Position numbers and translations under genes: made by a program. From Lysobacter antibioticus (GTDB taxonomy: Bacteria; Pseudomonadota; Gammaproteobacteria; Xanthomonadales; Xanthomonadaceae), in the NCBI RefSeq assembly GCF_000731095.1, contig NZ_JMTZ01000043.1:16320-80319 (forward strand): a stretch of DNA of 64,000 nucleotides, given 5' to 3'. This document shows positions 50,065 through 59,408 of the stretch, piece after piece; positions within the stretch are counted from its first letter, which is position 1; every line of letters begins with the position of its first letter. Below the pieces are notes generated by a model. That model worked only from the letters and a program-made list of their open reading frames with translations, did not search any database and was not told the DNA's origin.

Positions 50065-52245
50065 CTACATCCGCTGCACGCCCAGCACCACCGCCAGCCT
50101 GCGCACGCGGCGCATGACGTCGGCCAGATGGCGACGATCGCTGACTTCGATGGCGAAACGCATGATCGCGATGTTGGCGTCGCGCTCCAGATATTCGACG
50201 CGGTCGATGTTGGATTCGGCCTCGGCGATCGCCGCGGCGACCTGGGCCAGCGAGCCGGGGCGGTTGTCGACTTCGATGCGCAGCGCGGCGGCGAAGTCGC
50301 CGGACACCTGGCGGTCCCAGCCGATCGCGACCCAGCGGTCCGGCGACTTGCGATAGTCGGCGACGTTCGGGCAGTCCAGGCGATGGACCACGATGCCCTT
50401 GCCGGCGGTGTGGTAGCCCATGATTTCGTCGCCCGGCAACGGCAGGCAACAGTTGGCGAAACTGATCACGCCGCGCTCGGCGCCGGTGATCAGGATCTTG
50501 TCCTCGGGCAGGCGCGGGCGGTCGATCGCGCGGCCGCGGGTCTTGCCCGGCACTTCGCGCGCCAGCGCCAGGGCGACCTGGTTCGGCATGCGGTTGCCCA
50601 GGGCGATATCGGCCAGCAAGGCCTCCAGGCGCGGATAGCGATACTCGGCGAGATAGCTTTCCAGGCGCAGCGCCGGAGTGCGGTCCAGCGAGGTCTCCAG
50701 CACTTCCAGCGCGCGGTCGAGCATGCGGTGGCCGAGCTGGACCGCATCCTCGTGTTCGAGCTGCTTGAGCTGCTGGCGGATCGAGGTGCGCGCCTTGCCC
50801 GAGACGACGAACTCCAGCCACTGCGGCTTCGGCGTCGACGACTTGGCGGTGATGATCTCTACGCGCTGGCCGCTGGCCAGCTTGGTGCGCAACGGCACCA
50901 GCTTGCCGTCGACGCGCGCGGCGACCGCGCGATTGCCGACGTCGGTGTGCACTGCGTAGGCGAAATCCAGCGCGGTCGAATTACGCGGCAGCGACATGAT
51001 GTCGCCCTTCGGCGTGAACAGGTAGACCTCGTCCGGGAACAGGTCGACCTTGACGTTTTCGAGGAATTCCAGCGACGAGCCGGTCGAACGCTGCGACTCG
51101 ACCAGGCTGGCGATCCAGCTGTGCGCGCGCGACTGCGCGCTGTTCGGACCTTCGCCGCCGTGTTTGTACGACCAGTGCGCGGCGATGCCGCGCTCGGCGA
51201 TCAGGTCCATGTCCTCGGTGCGGATCTGCACTTCCACGGGCGAGCCGTAGGGGCCGAACAACACCGTGTGCAGCGACTGGTAACCGTTGGCCTTGGGGAT
51301 GGCGATGAAATCGCGGAAGCGCGCATCCAGCGGTTTGTAGGCCGAATGCACCACGCCGAGGGCGTGGTAACAGTCCGGCACGCTGCGCACGACGACGCGG
51401 AAACCGAACACGTCCATGACCTGGTTGAAGCTCTTATGCTCGTGGTGCATCTTCATGTAGATGCTCCACGGCGATTTCACCCGGCTGATCAAGCGGTGTT
51501 GAAGTTTCTCCTTCGCCAGGCGCTGGGCCAGATGCGCTTCGATCTGGACCAGCGACTCGCGCCGCACCACCGGCTGGGTGCGGATGCGTTTTTCGATGAC
51601 CGCGTGGCGCCAGGGATGCAGGGCGCGGAAACCCAGGTCCTGCAGCTCGGCCTTGATCAAATTCATGCCCAGGCGCTGGGCGATGGGCGCGTAGATCTCC
51701 AGCGTCTCGCGGGCGATGCGTTCGCGCGCCTCGGCGCTCTGCGCGCCGAGCGTGCGCATGTTGTGCAGACGGTCGGCGAGCTTGATCAGGATCACGCGTA
51801 GGTCGCGCGCCATCGCCAGCAGCATCTTGCGGAAGCTCTCGGCCGCCGCTTCCTGGCGATCGCGGAACTGCAGCTTGTCGAGCTTGGTGACGCCGTCGAC
51901 GAGTTCGGCCACGGTCGGCCCGAATTCGGTCGCCAGGCATTCGCGGGTCAGCGGGGTGTCTTCGATGGTGTCGTGCAGGATCGCCGCAACCAGGGTCTCG
52001 ACGTCCAGGCCCTGCTCGGCCAGCACCTTGGCGACCGCGACCGGATGGGTGATGTAAGGCTCGCCCGACTTGCGGGTCTGGCCCACGTGCGCGGCGGCGC
52101 CGACCGACCAGGCGCGACGCAGTTGCAGGCGTTGCGCTTCGGGCAGGTAGTGCGCGGCCAGTTCGAGCTCGCGCACATAGTCCGGCAGCTCCGTGTCGTC
52201 CAGAACGGCGGGATAGGTGCTCAGCGCGGGCTCGGCAGGGGTCAT
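50065..52245 (-). CDS. spoT: Bifunctional (p)ppGpp synthetase/hydrolase SpoT
   Basis: 726 residues. Domains in order: HD hydrolase (AILHDTIEDT and LIKLADRLHNMRTL); RelA/SpoT synthetase (SPWSIYMKMHHEHKSFNQV, EVQIRTEDMDLIAERGIAAHW); TGS (LFTPKGDIMSLPRNSTALDFAYAVH); a helical/zinc-finger-like part (FANCCLPLPGD, with CC); and the C-terminal ACT (LEIEV-like DNRPGSLAQVAAAIAEAESNIDRVE). The intact HD motif indicates active hydrolase. It governs the stringent response. The upstream neighbour is rpoZ, as is typical. Confidence 0.97.
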   Translation of the reverse strand: MTPAEPALSTYPAVLDDTELPDYVRELELAAHYLPEAQRLQLRRAWSVGAAAHVGQTRKSGEPYITHPVAVAKVLAEQGLDVETLVAAILHDTIEDTPLTRECLATEFGPTVAELVDGVTKLDKLQFRDRQEAAAESFRKMLLAMARDLRVILIKLADRLHNMRTLGAQSAEARERIARETLEIYAPIAQRLGMNLIKAELQDLGFRALHPWRHAVIEKRIRTQPVVRRESLVQIEAHLAQRLAKEKLQHRLISRVKSPWSIYMKMHHEHKSFNQVMDVFGFRVVVRSVPDCYHALGVVHSAYKPLDARFRDFIAIPKANGYQSLHTVLFGPYGSPVEVQIRTEDMDLIAERGIAAHWSYKHGGEGPNSAQSRAHSWIASLVESQRSTGSSLEFLENVKVDLFPDEVYLFTPKGDIMSLPRNSTALDFAYAVHTDVGNRAVAARVDGKLVPLRTKLASGQRVEIITAKSSTPKPQWLEFVVSGKARTSIRQQLKQLEHEDAVQLGHRMLDRALEVLETSLDRTPALRLESYLAEYRYPRLEALLADIALGNRMPNQVALALAREVPGKTRGRAIDRPRLPEDKILITGAERGVISFANCCLPLPGDEIMGYHTAGKGIVVHRLDCPNVADYRKSPDRWVAIGWDRQVSGDFAAALRIEVDNRPGSLAQVAAAIAEAESNIDRVEYLERDANIAIMRFAIEVSDRRHLADVMRRVRRLAVVLGVQRM

Positions 52246-52490
52246 AACGGAAATTTACGCGGGCGATGGCTCAAGGTGCAACGCATCCATTGATATTGGG
52301 TGCGGCACGCAGGCAGCGCAGGCAAGCGGCGGGCCCCGATTGCGGCGCAAGGACGAGACATTCGTTCAGGAATGCGCCAACGGTCGCAGTCGGAAGGCGG
52401 CGAATACCGCGGCTGGCGCGTGATCGCGCTCGCGGCCGGCGCGGCCAGGCGCACGGCGTCGAGCGTCCCGCGGCGGCGGCACAAACGAAA

Positions 52491-52573
52491 ACGGCCCCGC
52501 CTGGGCGGAGCCGTAAACGTAGCGGCCCCGCCAAGGCGGGGCCGCAATCGACTCCCCGCGCCGGAGCGCGGGG
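52491..52573 (-). terminator. Three consecutive GC-rich hairpins after rpoZ
   Basis: Reading minus after the rpoZ stop: CCCCGCGC/GCGCGGGG (52554-52573), then GCGGCCCCGCC/GGCGGGGCCGC (52522-52545), then ACGGCTCCGCC/GGCGGGGCCGT with one mismatch (52491-52514), followed by TTTTCGTTTG. The last is a good intrinsic terminator. The rest of the 338-bp gap 52246-52583 shows nothing recognisable, but must hold a spoT promoter if the terminator is efficient. Confidence 0.75.
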
Positions 52574-52583
52574 CCGGATGCAC

Positions 52584-52883
52584 TCAGTCGTCGCTCTTCG
52601 ACAGATCGTCGTCGGCGACCACTTCGGCGGCGGCCCATTCCAGGGCTTCGCGCTCTTTGCGCTCGCGCTCGGCCTTTTCGACCGCATCGATGTATTCGGG
52701 GTTGATCTGGCGCGCGGCGATTTCGCGCAGTGCCAGCACGGTGGGCTTGTCGTTGGCTTCGCTGTTGTCCAGCTGCGGCTCGACGCCGTTGGCCAGCTGA
52801 CGCGCACGCTTGGCGGCCAACATGACGAGTTCGAAGCGGTTATCGACCACTTCCAGGCAATCTTCGACGGTAATGCGGGCCAT
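52584..52883 (-). CDS. rpoZ: RNA polymerase omega subunit
   Basis: 99 residues. The omega signature is clear: [30 protein letters not shown], then [17 protein letters not shown]. The C-terminal acidic helical tail is usual for gammaproteobacteria. Omega helps fold and assemble beta-prime and forms part of the ppGpp binding site in this group, which fits its position next to spoT. Confidence 0.98.
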   Translation of the reverse strand: MARITVEDCLEVVDNRFELVMLAAKRARQLANGVEPQLDNSEANDKPTVLALREIAARQINPEYIDAVEKAERERKEREALEWAAAEVVADDDLSKSDD

Positions 52884-53058
52884 GGGGCTCCTGGCGGCCG
52901 GTGGGCCGTCTTTACAAGCGGTTGGGGACCGGGGAGTTTAGACCGCTTGCCGGGCCGGGGCAAGGTTTCCTGCACCAAGCTCTTATGAATCAGACAGATA
53001 CGGGCGGGATCGGGGTTCGTGACGATGGCTTTGCACGGGGGATGGGAACGGCCAAGAG

Positions 53059-53092
53059 CAAATCCCCCCTGCCCCCCTTTTTCAAAGGGGGG
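53059..53092 (-). repeat. Dispersed palindromic repeat, CCCCCCTTT family, copy B
   Basis: CCCCCCTTT-TTC-AAAGGGGGG (53072-53092), flanked by GCAAATCCCCCCTG, is an inverted copy of the element at 1723-1757. The 309-bp gap 52884-53192 between gmk and rpoZ also holds GATTCCC units at 53167-53188. Confidence 0.75.
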
Positions 53093-53192
53093 AAAGGCGG
53101 AGGCGGCGGGCTTGGAGGGACGCGAGTCTCGCCGGGGTTCGATTCCGAGCGCCGACTCCGGACTCCGACTCCCGATTCCCGATTCCCGGCCC

Positions 53193-53813
53193 TCAGCCCT
53201 CCTCGGCCAGCAACGCGGTGATCAGGCGGGAATGGCGGGCGACCTGCGGTTCGCGACGCAAGCGGCTGGCCAGGAAGATCGCGCACATTTCCTCGACCGC
53301 GGTGTCGAACACTTCGTTGACGATGACGTAGTCGAACTCGCCGTAATGCGACATTTCCTCGCGTGCGGCGTCCAGGCGCTGGCGGATCGTCGCCTCGCTG
53401 TCCTGGCCGCGCGTGCGCATCCGCGACTCCAGCGCCTGCCGCGACGGCGGCAGGATGAACACGCTGACCGCATCCGGCACCTTGGACCGGACCTGGCGCG
53501 CGCCCTGCCAGTCGATTTCCAGCAGCACGTCCTTGCCGGCGGCCAGGAAGGGCTCGACCGACTGGCGCGCCGAGCCTTTCCAGTCGCCGTGGACGCGGGC
53601 GTATTCGAAGAAATCGCCGGCCTCGACCATCGCCTCGAATTCCTGCGCGCTGACGAAGTGGTAGTGCTCGGCGTGGCGCTCGCCCGGACGCGGCTGGCGC
53701 GAGGTGAACGAGATCGACAGGCGGATGTTGGGATCGCGCGCCAGCACGGCGTTGACGATGCTGGATTTTCCGGCCCCGGACGGGGCCGCGACGATGTAAA
53801 GGGTTCCGCGCAT
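53193..53813 (-). CDS. gmk: Guanylate kinase
   Basis: 206 residues. The Walker A is APSGAGKSS; the GMP-binding SISFTSRQPRPGERHAEHYHF and EWA-like DFFEYARVHGDWKG blocks follow; then VLLEIDWQGARQV and the lid RMRTRGQDS. It phosphorylates GMP to GDP. It sits between yicC and rpoZ-spoT, the standard order, linking GTP/ppGpp metabolism. Confidence 0.98.
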   Translation of the reverse strand: MRGTLYIVAAPSGAGKSSIVNAVLARDPNIRLSISFTSRQPRPGERHAEHYHFVSAQEFEAMVEAGDFFEYARVHGDWKGSARQSVEPFLAAGKDVLLEIDWQGARQVRSKVPDAVSVFILPPSRQALESRMRTRGQDSEATIRQRLDAAREEMSHYGEFDYVIVNEVFDTAVEEMCAIFLASRLRREPQVARHSRLITALLAEEG

Positions 53814-53818
53814 AAGTC

Positions 53819-53923
53819 TCGGGAATGGGGAATGGGGAATCGTGAACAGGTGAGAAGAGAGAATCGAACCAGGCGACGATCGCCGCTTTTTTCGATTCCC
53901 TATTCCCTATTTTCTATTCCCGG
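53819..53923. repeat. GGGAATG/GATTCCC repeat pair between gmk and yicC
   Basis: GGGAATGGGGAATGGGGAATC (53820-53840) and the inverted GATTCCCTATTCCCTATTTTC (53895-53915) followed by TATTCCCGG flank a 55-nt spacer. They belong to the same heptamer family as the inverted repeat at 49951-50041 and the runs near 49327-49352 and 53167-53188. Confidence 0.75.
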
Positions 53924-54784
53924 CTACTCGATGTTCTGGATCTGCTCGCGGACCTGGTCGATCAGCACCTTGAGTTCGACCGCGGCCGCCGAGCTGCGCG
54001 CGTCGACCGACTTGGAGCCCAGGGTGTTGGCTTCGCGATTGAATTCCTGGAGCAGGAAATCGAGGCGGCGGCCGACCGCTTCGCGCAGCTTGAGCACGCG
54101 CCGCGCTTCGACCACGTGCGAATCGAGACGGTCGAGTTCTTCGTCGACATCGAGCTTCTGCAGCCACAGCACGAGCTCCTGCTCGACGCGGCCGTTGTCG
54201 GCCGGCTGGGCCAGATCGGCGAGCCGCGCCTCGAGCTTGGCGCGCTGGCCGGTGCGGATCGCCGGCATCAGCGTGCGCACCTCGGCGGCGATCGCGGCGA
54301 TGCCGTCGACACGCTCGCCGATGACGGTCGCGAGCTTGCCGCCTTCGCGTTCGCGCGCGGCGACGAATTCGTCGAGCACGCTGTCCAGCAGCGCCAGCGC
54401 CGCAGCCTGCAATTCGGCCGGATCGGTGCTCGGCGCCTGCAGCACGCCGGGGAACTGCAGCAGATCGGTGAATTCGGTGCGCAGCGCCGGGAACCGTGCC
54501 GACAGGTCGATCGCCAGATCGCTGAGTTCGCGCAGCCGGGTCGGGTTGAGCTGCAGCGCGTCGCCGCCTTCCGGCGCGCGCAGGCGCAGGGTCAGGTCGA
54601 GCTTGCCGCGGCTGATGCGCGCGGAAATGCGCTCGCGCAGGGCCGGTTCGAGCACGCGCAGCTCGTCGGCCAGGCGCACCCCGAGCTCGAGGAAACGATG
54701 GTTGACCGAGCGCAACTCGCAGCCGAGCGTGCCCCAGGGTGTCACGCGTTCGCCGCTGGCGAAGGCAGTCATGCTGCGAATCAT
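53924..54784 (-). CDS. yicC: YicC family endoribonuclease-like protein
   Basis: 286 residues. It opens [12 protein letters not shown] and carries [16 protein letters not shown] and the C-terminal [17 protein letters not shown], both YicC signatures. YicC proteins are now considered endoribonucleases (involved in small RNA turnover in enterobacteria). It is divergent from rph, 69 bp apart, and precedes gmk. Confidence 0.95.
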   Translation of the reverse strand: MIRSMTAFASGERVTPWGTLGCELRSVNHRFLELGVRLADELRVLEPALRERISARISRGKLDLTLRLRAPEGGDALQLNPTRLRELSDLAIDLSARFPALRTEFTDLLQFPGVLQAPSTDPAELQAAALALLDSVLDEFVAAREREGGKLATVIGERVDGIAAIAAEVRTLMPAIRTGQRAKLEARLADLAQPADNGRVEQELVLWLQKLDVDEELDRLDSHVVEARRVLKLREAVGRRLDFLLQEFNREANTLGSKSVDARSSAAAVELKVLIDQVREQIQNIE

Positions 54785-54853
54785 TCGCGAATCCCAAGCC
54801 TACAGGGAGCGAATGGTAAACTCGCCGGCCATCAAAACGGTAACTTCGCGCCC

Positions 54854-55618
54854 ATGACCGGTCCCAACGCCGCCCCCAACGAGGCCCCGACCGGCCCCCT
54901 CGCCCGTCCCAGCGGCCGTACCGCGGGCCAAATGCGCGAAGTCCGCATCGAGCGCAGCTTCACCCGCCACGCCGAGGGCTCGGTGCTGGTCAGCTTCGGC
55001 GAGACCCGGGTGCTGTGCACCGCCAGCGTCGAAAACAAGGTGCCCTCGTTCCTGCGCGGCAAGGGCGAAGGCTGGGTTACGGCCGAATACGGCATGTTGC
55101 CGCGCGCGACCCACACCCGCAGCGATCGCGAGGCCGCACGCGGCAAGCAAGGCGGCCGCACCCTGGAAATCCAGCGCCTGATCGGCCGCGCCCTGCGCGC
55201 CTGCATCGACCGCAAGGCGCTCGGCGAGCGCACCATCACCCTGGACTGCGACGTCCTGCAGGCCGACGGCGGCACCCGCACCGCGGCCATCACCGGCGCC
55301 TACGTGGCCCTGGTCGACGCGGTGCGCTGGCTGCAGTCGCGCCGCGAGATCGCCCGCGACCCGATTTTCGGCGCGGTCGCCGCGGTCTCGGTCGGCGTCT
55401 ACCGCGGCGTGCCGGTGCTGGATCTGGATTACGCAGAAGACAGCGATTGCGACACCGACATGAACGTGGTCATGAACGACGGCGGCGGTTTCATCGAGCT
55501 GCAGGGCACCGCCGAAGGCCACGCCTTCCGCCGCGAAGAGCTCGACGGCTTGCTGGCCCTGGCCGAAGCCGGCATCGCCGAGCTGATCCTCAAGCAGCGC
55601 GAGGCGCTGGCGGTCTGA
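54854..55618 (+). CDS. rph: Ribonuclease PH
   Basis: 254 residues from the ATG at 54854; the longer frame overlaps yicC antisense. Motifs: [76 protein letters not shown] and [18 protein letters not shown] (catalytic Asp). It trims the 3' ends of tRNA precursors with phosphate. First of a plus-strand group leading to rdgB and hemW, though 740 nt separate it from the next gene. Confidence 0.97.
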   Translation: MTGPNAAPNEAPTGPLARPSGRTAGQMREVRIERSFTRHAEGSVLVSFGETRVLCTASVENKVPSFLRGKGEGWVTAEYGMLPRATHTRSDREAARGKQGGRTLEIQRLIGRALRACIDRKALGERTITLDCDVLQADGGTRTAAITGAYVALVDAVRWLQSRREIARDPIFGAVAAVSVGVYRGVPVLDLDYAEDSDCDTDMNVVMNDGGGFIELQGTAEGHAFRREELDGLLALAEAGIAELILKQREALAV

Positions 55619-55628
55619 TCGCCGCGAA

Positions 55629-55660
55629 CGGCTTCGAGTCCCGATGCGGACTCGAAGCCG
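55629..55660 (+). repeat. 13-bp perfect hairpin after rph
   Basis: CGGCTTCGAGTCC (55629-55641), loop CGATGC, GGACTCGAAGCCG (55648-55660), 10 nt after the rph stop. There is no T run directly after it, so it may be a processing or repeat structure rather than a classical terminator. Confidence 0.65.
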
Positions 55661-56358
55661 CTGTCATCGTTTCGCTCTTCCGCTCGCGTGCTGGCCTCTC
55701 GCTGCGACACGCCCGTCGTTCCGGCGCGACGGGACAGCACTGCGAGCCCTTCCTGCACCCATCCGCTCGCGGCATCCGCGCCGGTCTTGCGCTCGCGGCG
55801 AAAGCCGAAAACCATCGGATTTCCCCTGACTTTCGGCGGTCGCGCCGAGCGTGGGCACCGATCGAGACGAGTGCCGACCTTCTCCGGCGATGGCGATTGC
55901 CGACGAATGCACGCCACGACCGCGCACCGCACCGCACCGCACCGCACGGGCAAAGACTGTGCGCTACCCGTCGCGCATCAGGCGCAATGCGCTTGATCGA
56001 TATCCAACGAATCAACACGCGATATACGCGCAGCGCTGAAGACACACCCGCAGCATCGAACTGAACGCTACGCGTACGCTCGACGCGCATCGCGTCGCCG
56101 TACATGCAGTTCAAGCACGAGCATGCCACCAGAACCACGAAACCCTTCACGGATGCACGAAGCCGGGCTTCGTATAACGGCGGCGGCGTGCCAATCTGCA
56201 GCGGGCTCGATGGCGACACGCTCGGGCACGCGCATCATCGCGACGGCCAGGGAATGTGCTTTCTGCCGGACCGTCGCGTCCTCCCTCCCCTCCATTCGGC
56301 CGGCTTCGCCCGCCCTCCTACCGAAGGCGATGGCGACGGCCCCTCAGCAAGGTCCGCC
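55661..56358. other. 698-bp gene-free region
   Basis: Only biased-composition shadow frames are present here, none with a plausible start, ribosome site and protein-like composition. A short run of CGCAC/CCGCA pentamers lies at 55923-55950, and 55985-56060 is less GC-rich than its flanks. I see no RNA gene or recognised regulatory element. Confidence 0.5.
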
Positions 56359-56751
56359 ATGAATCGCAGCATCGGCAGCATCGCCCTCGTCGTCGCCGAT
56401 TACGACGAAGCCATCGCTTACTACACCCAGGCACTGGGGTTCGTCCTGCTCGAGGACGTCGACCAGGGCGGCGGCAAACGCTGGGTCCGGGTCGCGCCCG
56501 CCGGCGGCGCCCAGACCGCGCTGTTGCTGGCCCAGGCCGTCGGCGAGGAACAAGGCTCGCGCATCGGCAACCAGACCGGCGGCCGGGTCGGTTTTTTCCT
56601 GCACACCGACGACTTCTGGCGCGACCACGCGGCGATGGTCGGGCACGGCGTGCGCTTCATGGAAACTCCGCGCGTCGAGACCTACGGCACGGTCGCCGTG
56701 TTCGAAGACCTGTACGGTAATCGCTGGGATTTGCTGGAACTGAAAGCATGA
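56359..56751 (+). CDS. VOC family protein (glyoxalase/dioxygenase fold)
   Basis: 130 residues from the ATG at 56359 (MNRSIGSIALVVADYDEA). The paired beta-alpha-beta units of the VOC fold are visible: YYTQALGFVLLEDV, GFFLHTDDFWRDH and VAVFEDLYGNRWDLLEL, with the C-terminal metal-ligand Glu. Unlike classical glyoxalase I, the metal set is incomplete, so the reaction is unknown. The stop overlaps rdgB as ATGA. Confidence 0.88.
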   Translation: MNRSIGSIALVVADYDEAIAYYTQALGFVLLEDVDQGGGKRWVRVAPAGGAQTALLLAQAVGEEQGSRIGNQTGGRVGFFLHTDDFWRDHAAMVGHGVRFMETPRVETYGTVAVFEDLYGNRWDLLELKA

Positions 56752-57344
56752 GATTAGTGCTGGCCAGCAGCAACGCCGGGAAGCTGGCGGAACTGCGCGA
56801 CCTGCTCGGCGACACCGGCATCGAACTGGTGGCGCAAACGGATCTGGGGGTCGAGGACATCGAGGAAACCGGCAGTACGTTCGTCGAGAATGCGCTGCTC
56901 AAGGCCCGTCATGCGGCCGCGGTCACCGGGCTGCCGGCGCTGGCCGACGATTCCGGCATCTGCGTCGACGCGCTCGGCGGCGCCCCCGGCCTGTACTCGG
57001 CCCGCTACGCCGGCCAGCACGGCGATGCCCAGGCCAATATCGACAAACTGCTCGCCGCCCTCAAGGACGTACCGGACGCCCAGCGCGGCGCGCACTTCTA
57101 TGCCGTGATCGTGCTGCTGCGCCATGCCGGCGACCCGCGCCCGGTCATCGCCGAAGGCATCTGGCACGGCCGCATCCTGCACCAACGCCAGGGCGAACGC
57201 GGTTTCGGCTACCAGCCGGTGTTCTACGACACCGAGTACGACGTGTCCGCCGGCGAGATCGACGACGCCCTCAAGAACCGTGTCAGCCACCGCGCCCGCG
57301 CCCTGGCGGCGCTGCGCGAGCGCCTGCCGGAGGTCGCCAGGTGA
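56748..57344 (+). CDS. rdgB: XTP/dITP diphosphatase (RdgB/HAM1)
   Basis: 198 residues. Motifs: LASSNAGKLAELRDLL, TFVENALLKARHAAAVTGLPALADDSGICVDAL and the C-terminal GFGYQPVFYD with KNRVSHRARAL. It hydrolyses dITP and XTP to keep deaminated purines out of DNA and RNA. Coupled by ATGA to the VOC gene and by GTGA to the next gene. Confidence 0.97.
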   Translation: MRLVLASSNAGKLAELRDLLGDTGIELVAQTDLGVEDIEETGSTFVENALLKARHAAAVTGLPALADDSGICVDALGGAPGLYSARYAGQHGDAQANIDKLLAALKDVPDAQRGAHFYAVIVLLRHAGDPRPVIAEGIWHGRILHQRQGERGFGYQPVFYDTEYDVSAGEIDDALKNRVSHRARALAALRERLPEVAR

Positions 57345-57925
57345 ACCGGATGATGCGCGCCGCCGCTCCGCCCCGACGCGCCTTTCGCACCGGCGGCCAC
57401 ACCGTGCTGTCGGTGGCCGTGCTGTACCTGCTGGCGATGCCGATCGCGATCTGGATCCGCCAGGACGGCCTCAGCGCCGGCACCCACCAGACCAACAGCT
57501 TCAGCTCGGAGATCGAGCTGGCGCTGTGGCTGCTGGCGACCCTGGTCGGGCTGGTCGCCCTGGCCGCCATCCAACGGGTCAGCCTGCAGGCCAGCCCCGG
57601 CCACACCATCGGCTACGCCAACATCACCACCGCCCATCGCACCCGCCGCTTCGCCCCGGGCGAGGTGGTGGGCATGTCCCTGCACCGGGCCAAGGACGGG
57701 CGCCTGCGCCTGACCTCGACCCTGGAACTGCGCCTGTCCCCGGCCCCGCACCGGCGCTGGAACACCGCCAGCATTTTCGACGGCGAAACCTCCGGCGACG
57801 GCAGCGCCGAGCCCCTGGCCACGATCATGCGGCTGGTCGTCCAGGCCCGCCCGGACGTGGCCATCGACGCCAATCTGCGCGCCCTGCTCGCCGTCACCCG
57901 CTACGGCGCGACGCGCGACCGGTAA
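57341..57925 (+). CDS. Uncharacterised inner-membrane protein
   Basis: 194 residues from a GTG at 57341 that overlaps the rdgB stop (GTGA). Two membrane helices are evident: VLSVAVLYLLAMPIAIWI (about 22-39) and ALWLLATLVGLVALAAI (about 61-77). The remainder is a soluble domain, FAPGEVVGMSLHRAKDGRLRLTSTLELRL. I do not recognise a family. Position between rdgB and hemW suggests co-expression only. Confidence 0.75.
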   Translation: MNRMMRAAAPPRRAFRTGGHTVLSVAVLYLLAMPIAIWIRQDGLSAGTHQTNSFSSEIELALWLLATLVGLVALAAIQRVSLQASPGHTIGYANITTAHRTRRFAPGEVVGMSLHRAKDGRLRLTSTLELRLSPAPHRRWNTASIFDGETSGDGSAEPLATIMRLVVQARPDVAIDANLRALLAVTRYGATRDR

Positions 57926-57978
57926 GCTGTCGGCCCCTTCCGACTGTTTCCGGGCCCTCGGGTCCGGTCGAGCGCTGT

Positions 57979-59154
57979 TTGAGCGATACCCTGACCACCC
58001 CGCCGTTGTCGCTGTACGTCCACCTGCCCTGGTGCGTGCGCAAATGCCCGTACTGCGATTTCAACTCGCACGAATACAAGGGCGGCAAGGGCAGCGCCCT
58101 GCCCTACGACGCCTACGTCGACGCCCTGCTGGCCGACCTGGAGCACGACCTGCCCTTGGTCTGGGGCCGGCCGGTGCACAGCGTGTTCTTCGGCGGCGGC
58201 ACCCCGAGCCTGTTCCCGCCCGAGTTCATCGACCGCTTTCTGCAGGGCGCCAGCGCCCGCCTGCGCTTCGCGCCGGGTTGCGAAATCACTCTTGAAACCA
58301 ACCCCGGCACCGCCGAGCACGGCCGTTTCGAGCTCTATCGCGCCGCCGGGGTGAATCGGCTCAGCTTCGGCATCCAGAGCTTCGACGACGGCTGCCTGCA
58401 GCGCCTGGGCCGCATCCACGACAGCCAGGAGGCCGAGGCTGCGGTCAAGCTGGCGCAGGACGCCGGTTTCGACAACCTCAACCTCGACCTGATGTACGCC
58501 CTGCCCGGCCAGACCCTGGCGATGGCCGAGCGCGACCTGGAGCGGGCCTTCGCCCTCGACCCGGCCCACCTCTCGCATTACCAGCTGACCCTGGAACCCA
58601 ATACCGTGTTCGCGGCGCGGCCGCCGCAGGGCATCCCCGACGAGGACAGCGCCTGGGACATCCAGGAGCACTGCCAGGCCTTGATCGCCGCGCGCGGCTA
58701 CGAGCATTACGAGGTCAGCGCCTATGCGCGGCCGCAGCGCCGTTGCGCGCACAACCTCAATTATTGGCGCTACGGCGACTACCTCGGCATCGGCGCCGGC
58801 GCCCACGGCAAGATCACCCTCGGCGCCGAGCAGGCCATCCTGCGGCGCTGGAAGCACAAGCACCCGACCGAATACCTGGCCAAGGCCGGCACCGAAGCCG
58901 GGATCGGCGGCGACGACCGCATCGCGCCGGAGCGGCGGCCGTTCGAATACATGCTCAATGTGCTGCGCCTGGTCGAGGGTTTCTCGCTGGCCGACTACGA
59001 GGCCCGCACCGGCCTGGCCCGCGCCGCCATCGCCACGCAACTGCAGGCCGCCTTCGACGCCGGCTGGCTGGAACAAAACGGCGACCGGGTTCGTCCGACC
59101 GAGCTGGGGCGCCGCTTCACCAACGACGTGGTGGCGCTGTTCCTGCCCGACTGA
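57979..59154 (+). CDS. hemW: HemW-like radical SAM protein (heme chaperone family)
   Basis: 391 residues from a TTG at 57979 (LSDTLTTPPLSLYVHLPWC); no ATG or GTG gives a full-length protein, and the ribosome site is weak. The radical SAM motif is CVRKCPYCDF (CxxxCxxC). It continues with FFGGGTPSLFPPEF, LETNPGT, NRLSFGIQSFDD and HNLNYWRYGDYLGIGAGAHG, the HNxxYW motif of HemW. HemW binds heme and hands it to enzymes; it is related to but distinct from coproporphyrinogen oxidase HemN, whose CxxxCxxCxC motif is not complete here. Last of the rdgB group. Confidence 0.94.
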   Translation: MSDTLTTPPLSLYVHLPWCVRKCPYCDFNSHEYKGGKGSALPYDAYVDALLADLEHDLPLVWGRPVHSVFFGGGTPSLFPPEFIDRFLQGASARLRFAPGCEITLETNPGTAEHGRFELYRAAGVNRLSFGIQSFDDGCLQRLGRIHDSQEAEAAVKLAQDAGFDNLNLDLMYALPGQTLAMAERDLERAFALDPAHLSHYQLTLEPNTVFAARPPQGIPDEDSAWDIQEHCQALIAARGYEHYEVSAYARPQRRCAHNLNYWRYGDYLGIGAGAHGKITLGAEQAILRRWKHKHPTEYLAKAGTEAGIGGDDRIAPERRPFEYMLNVLRLVEGFSLADYEARTGLARAAIATQLQAAFDAGWLEQNGDRVRPTELGRRFTNDVVALFLPD

Positions 59155-59408
59155 GGGCCGCTCGATGACCGACTGAGCGAATTGCGCCGGTCGCAAACCG
59201 GGGGCCGCGGCAGATGCCGGGCCTCACAAGCCCGCGACCGGCCCCGGTGGACACTCGCCTATGGCCGCCCGAGCGGGTCGTTCGCGTTAGTGCCATTGGC
59301 CGCCTCCTGTCGGCTGCACGCCCACGCGCGGTCGTCGTCGGACCGTTTCGAGTTGGCGAGCGCCGGGGAGGCGTGGTTATATCTTGAGGTCGTCAGTACC
59401 GAATCCAC

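Noticed and set aside
55590..56219. A 209-residue minus-strand frame after rph
   Set aside because: Arg/Ser-rich, no ribosome site, overlaps the rph 3' end and a hairpin; most likely non-coding sequence.
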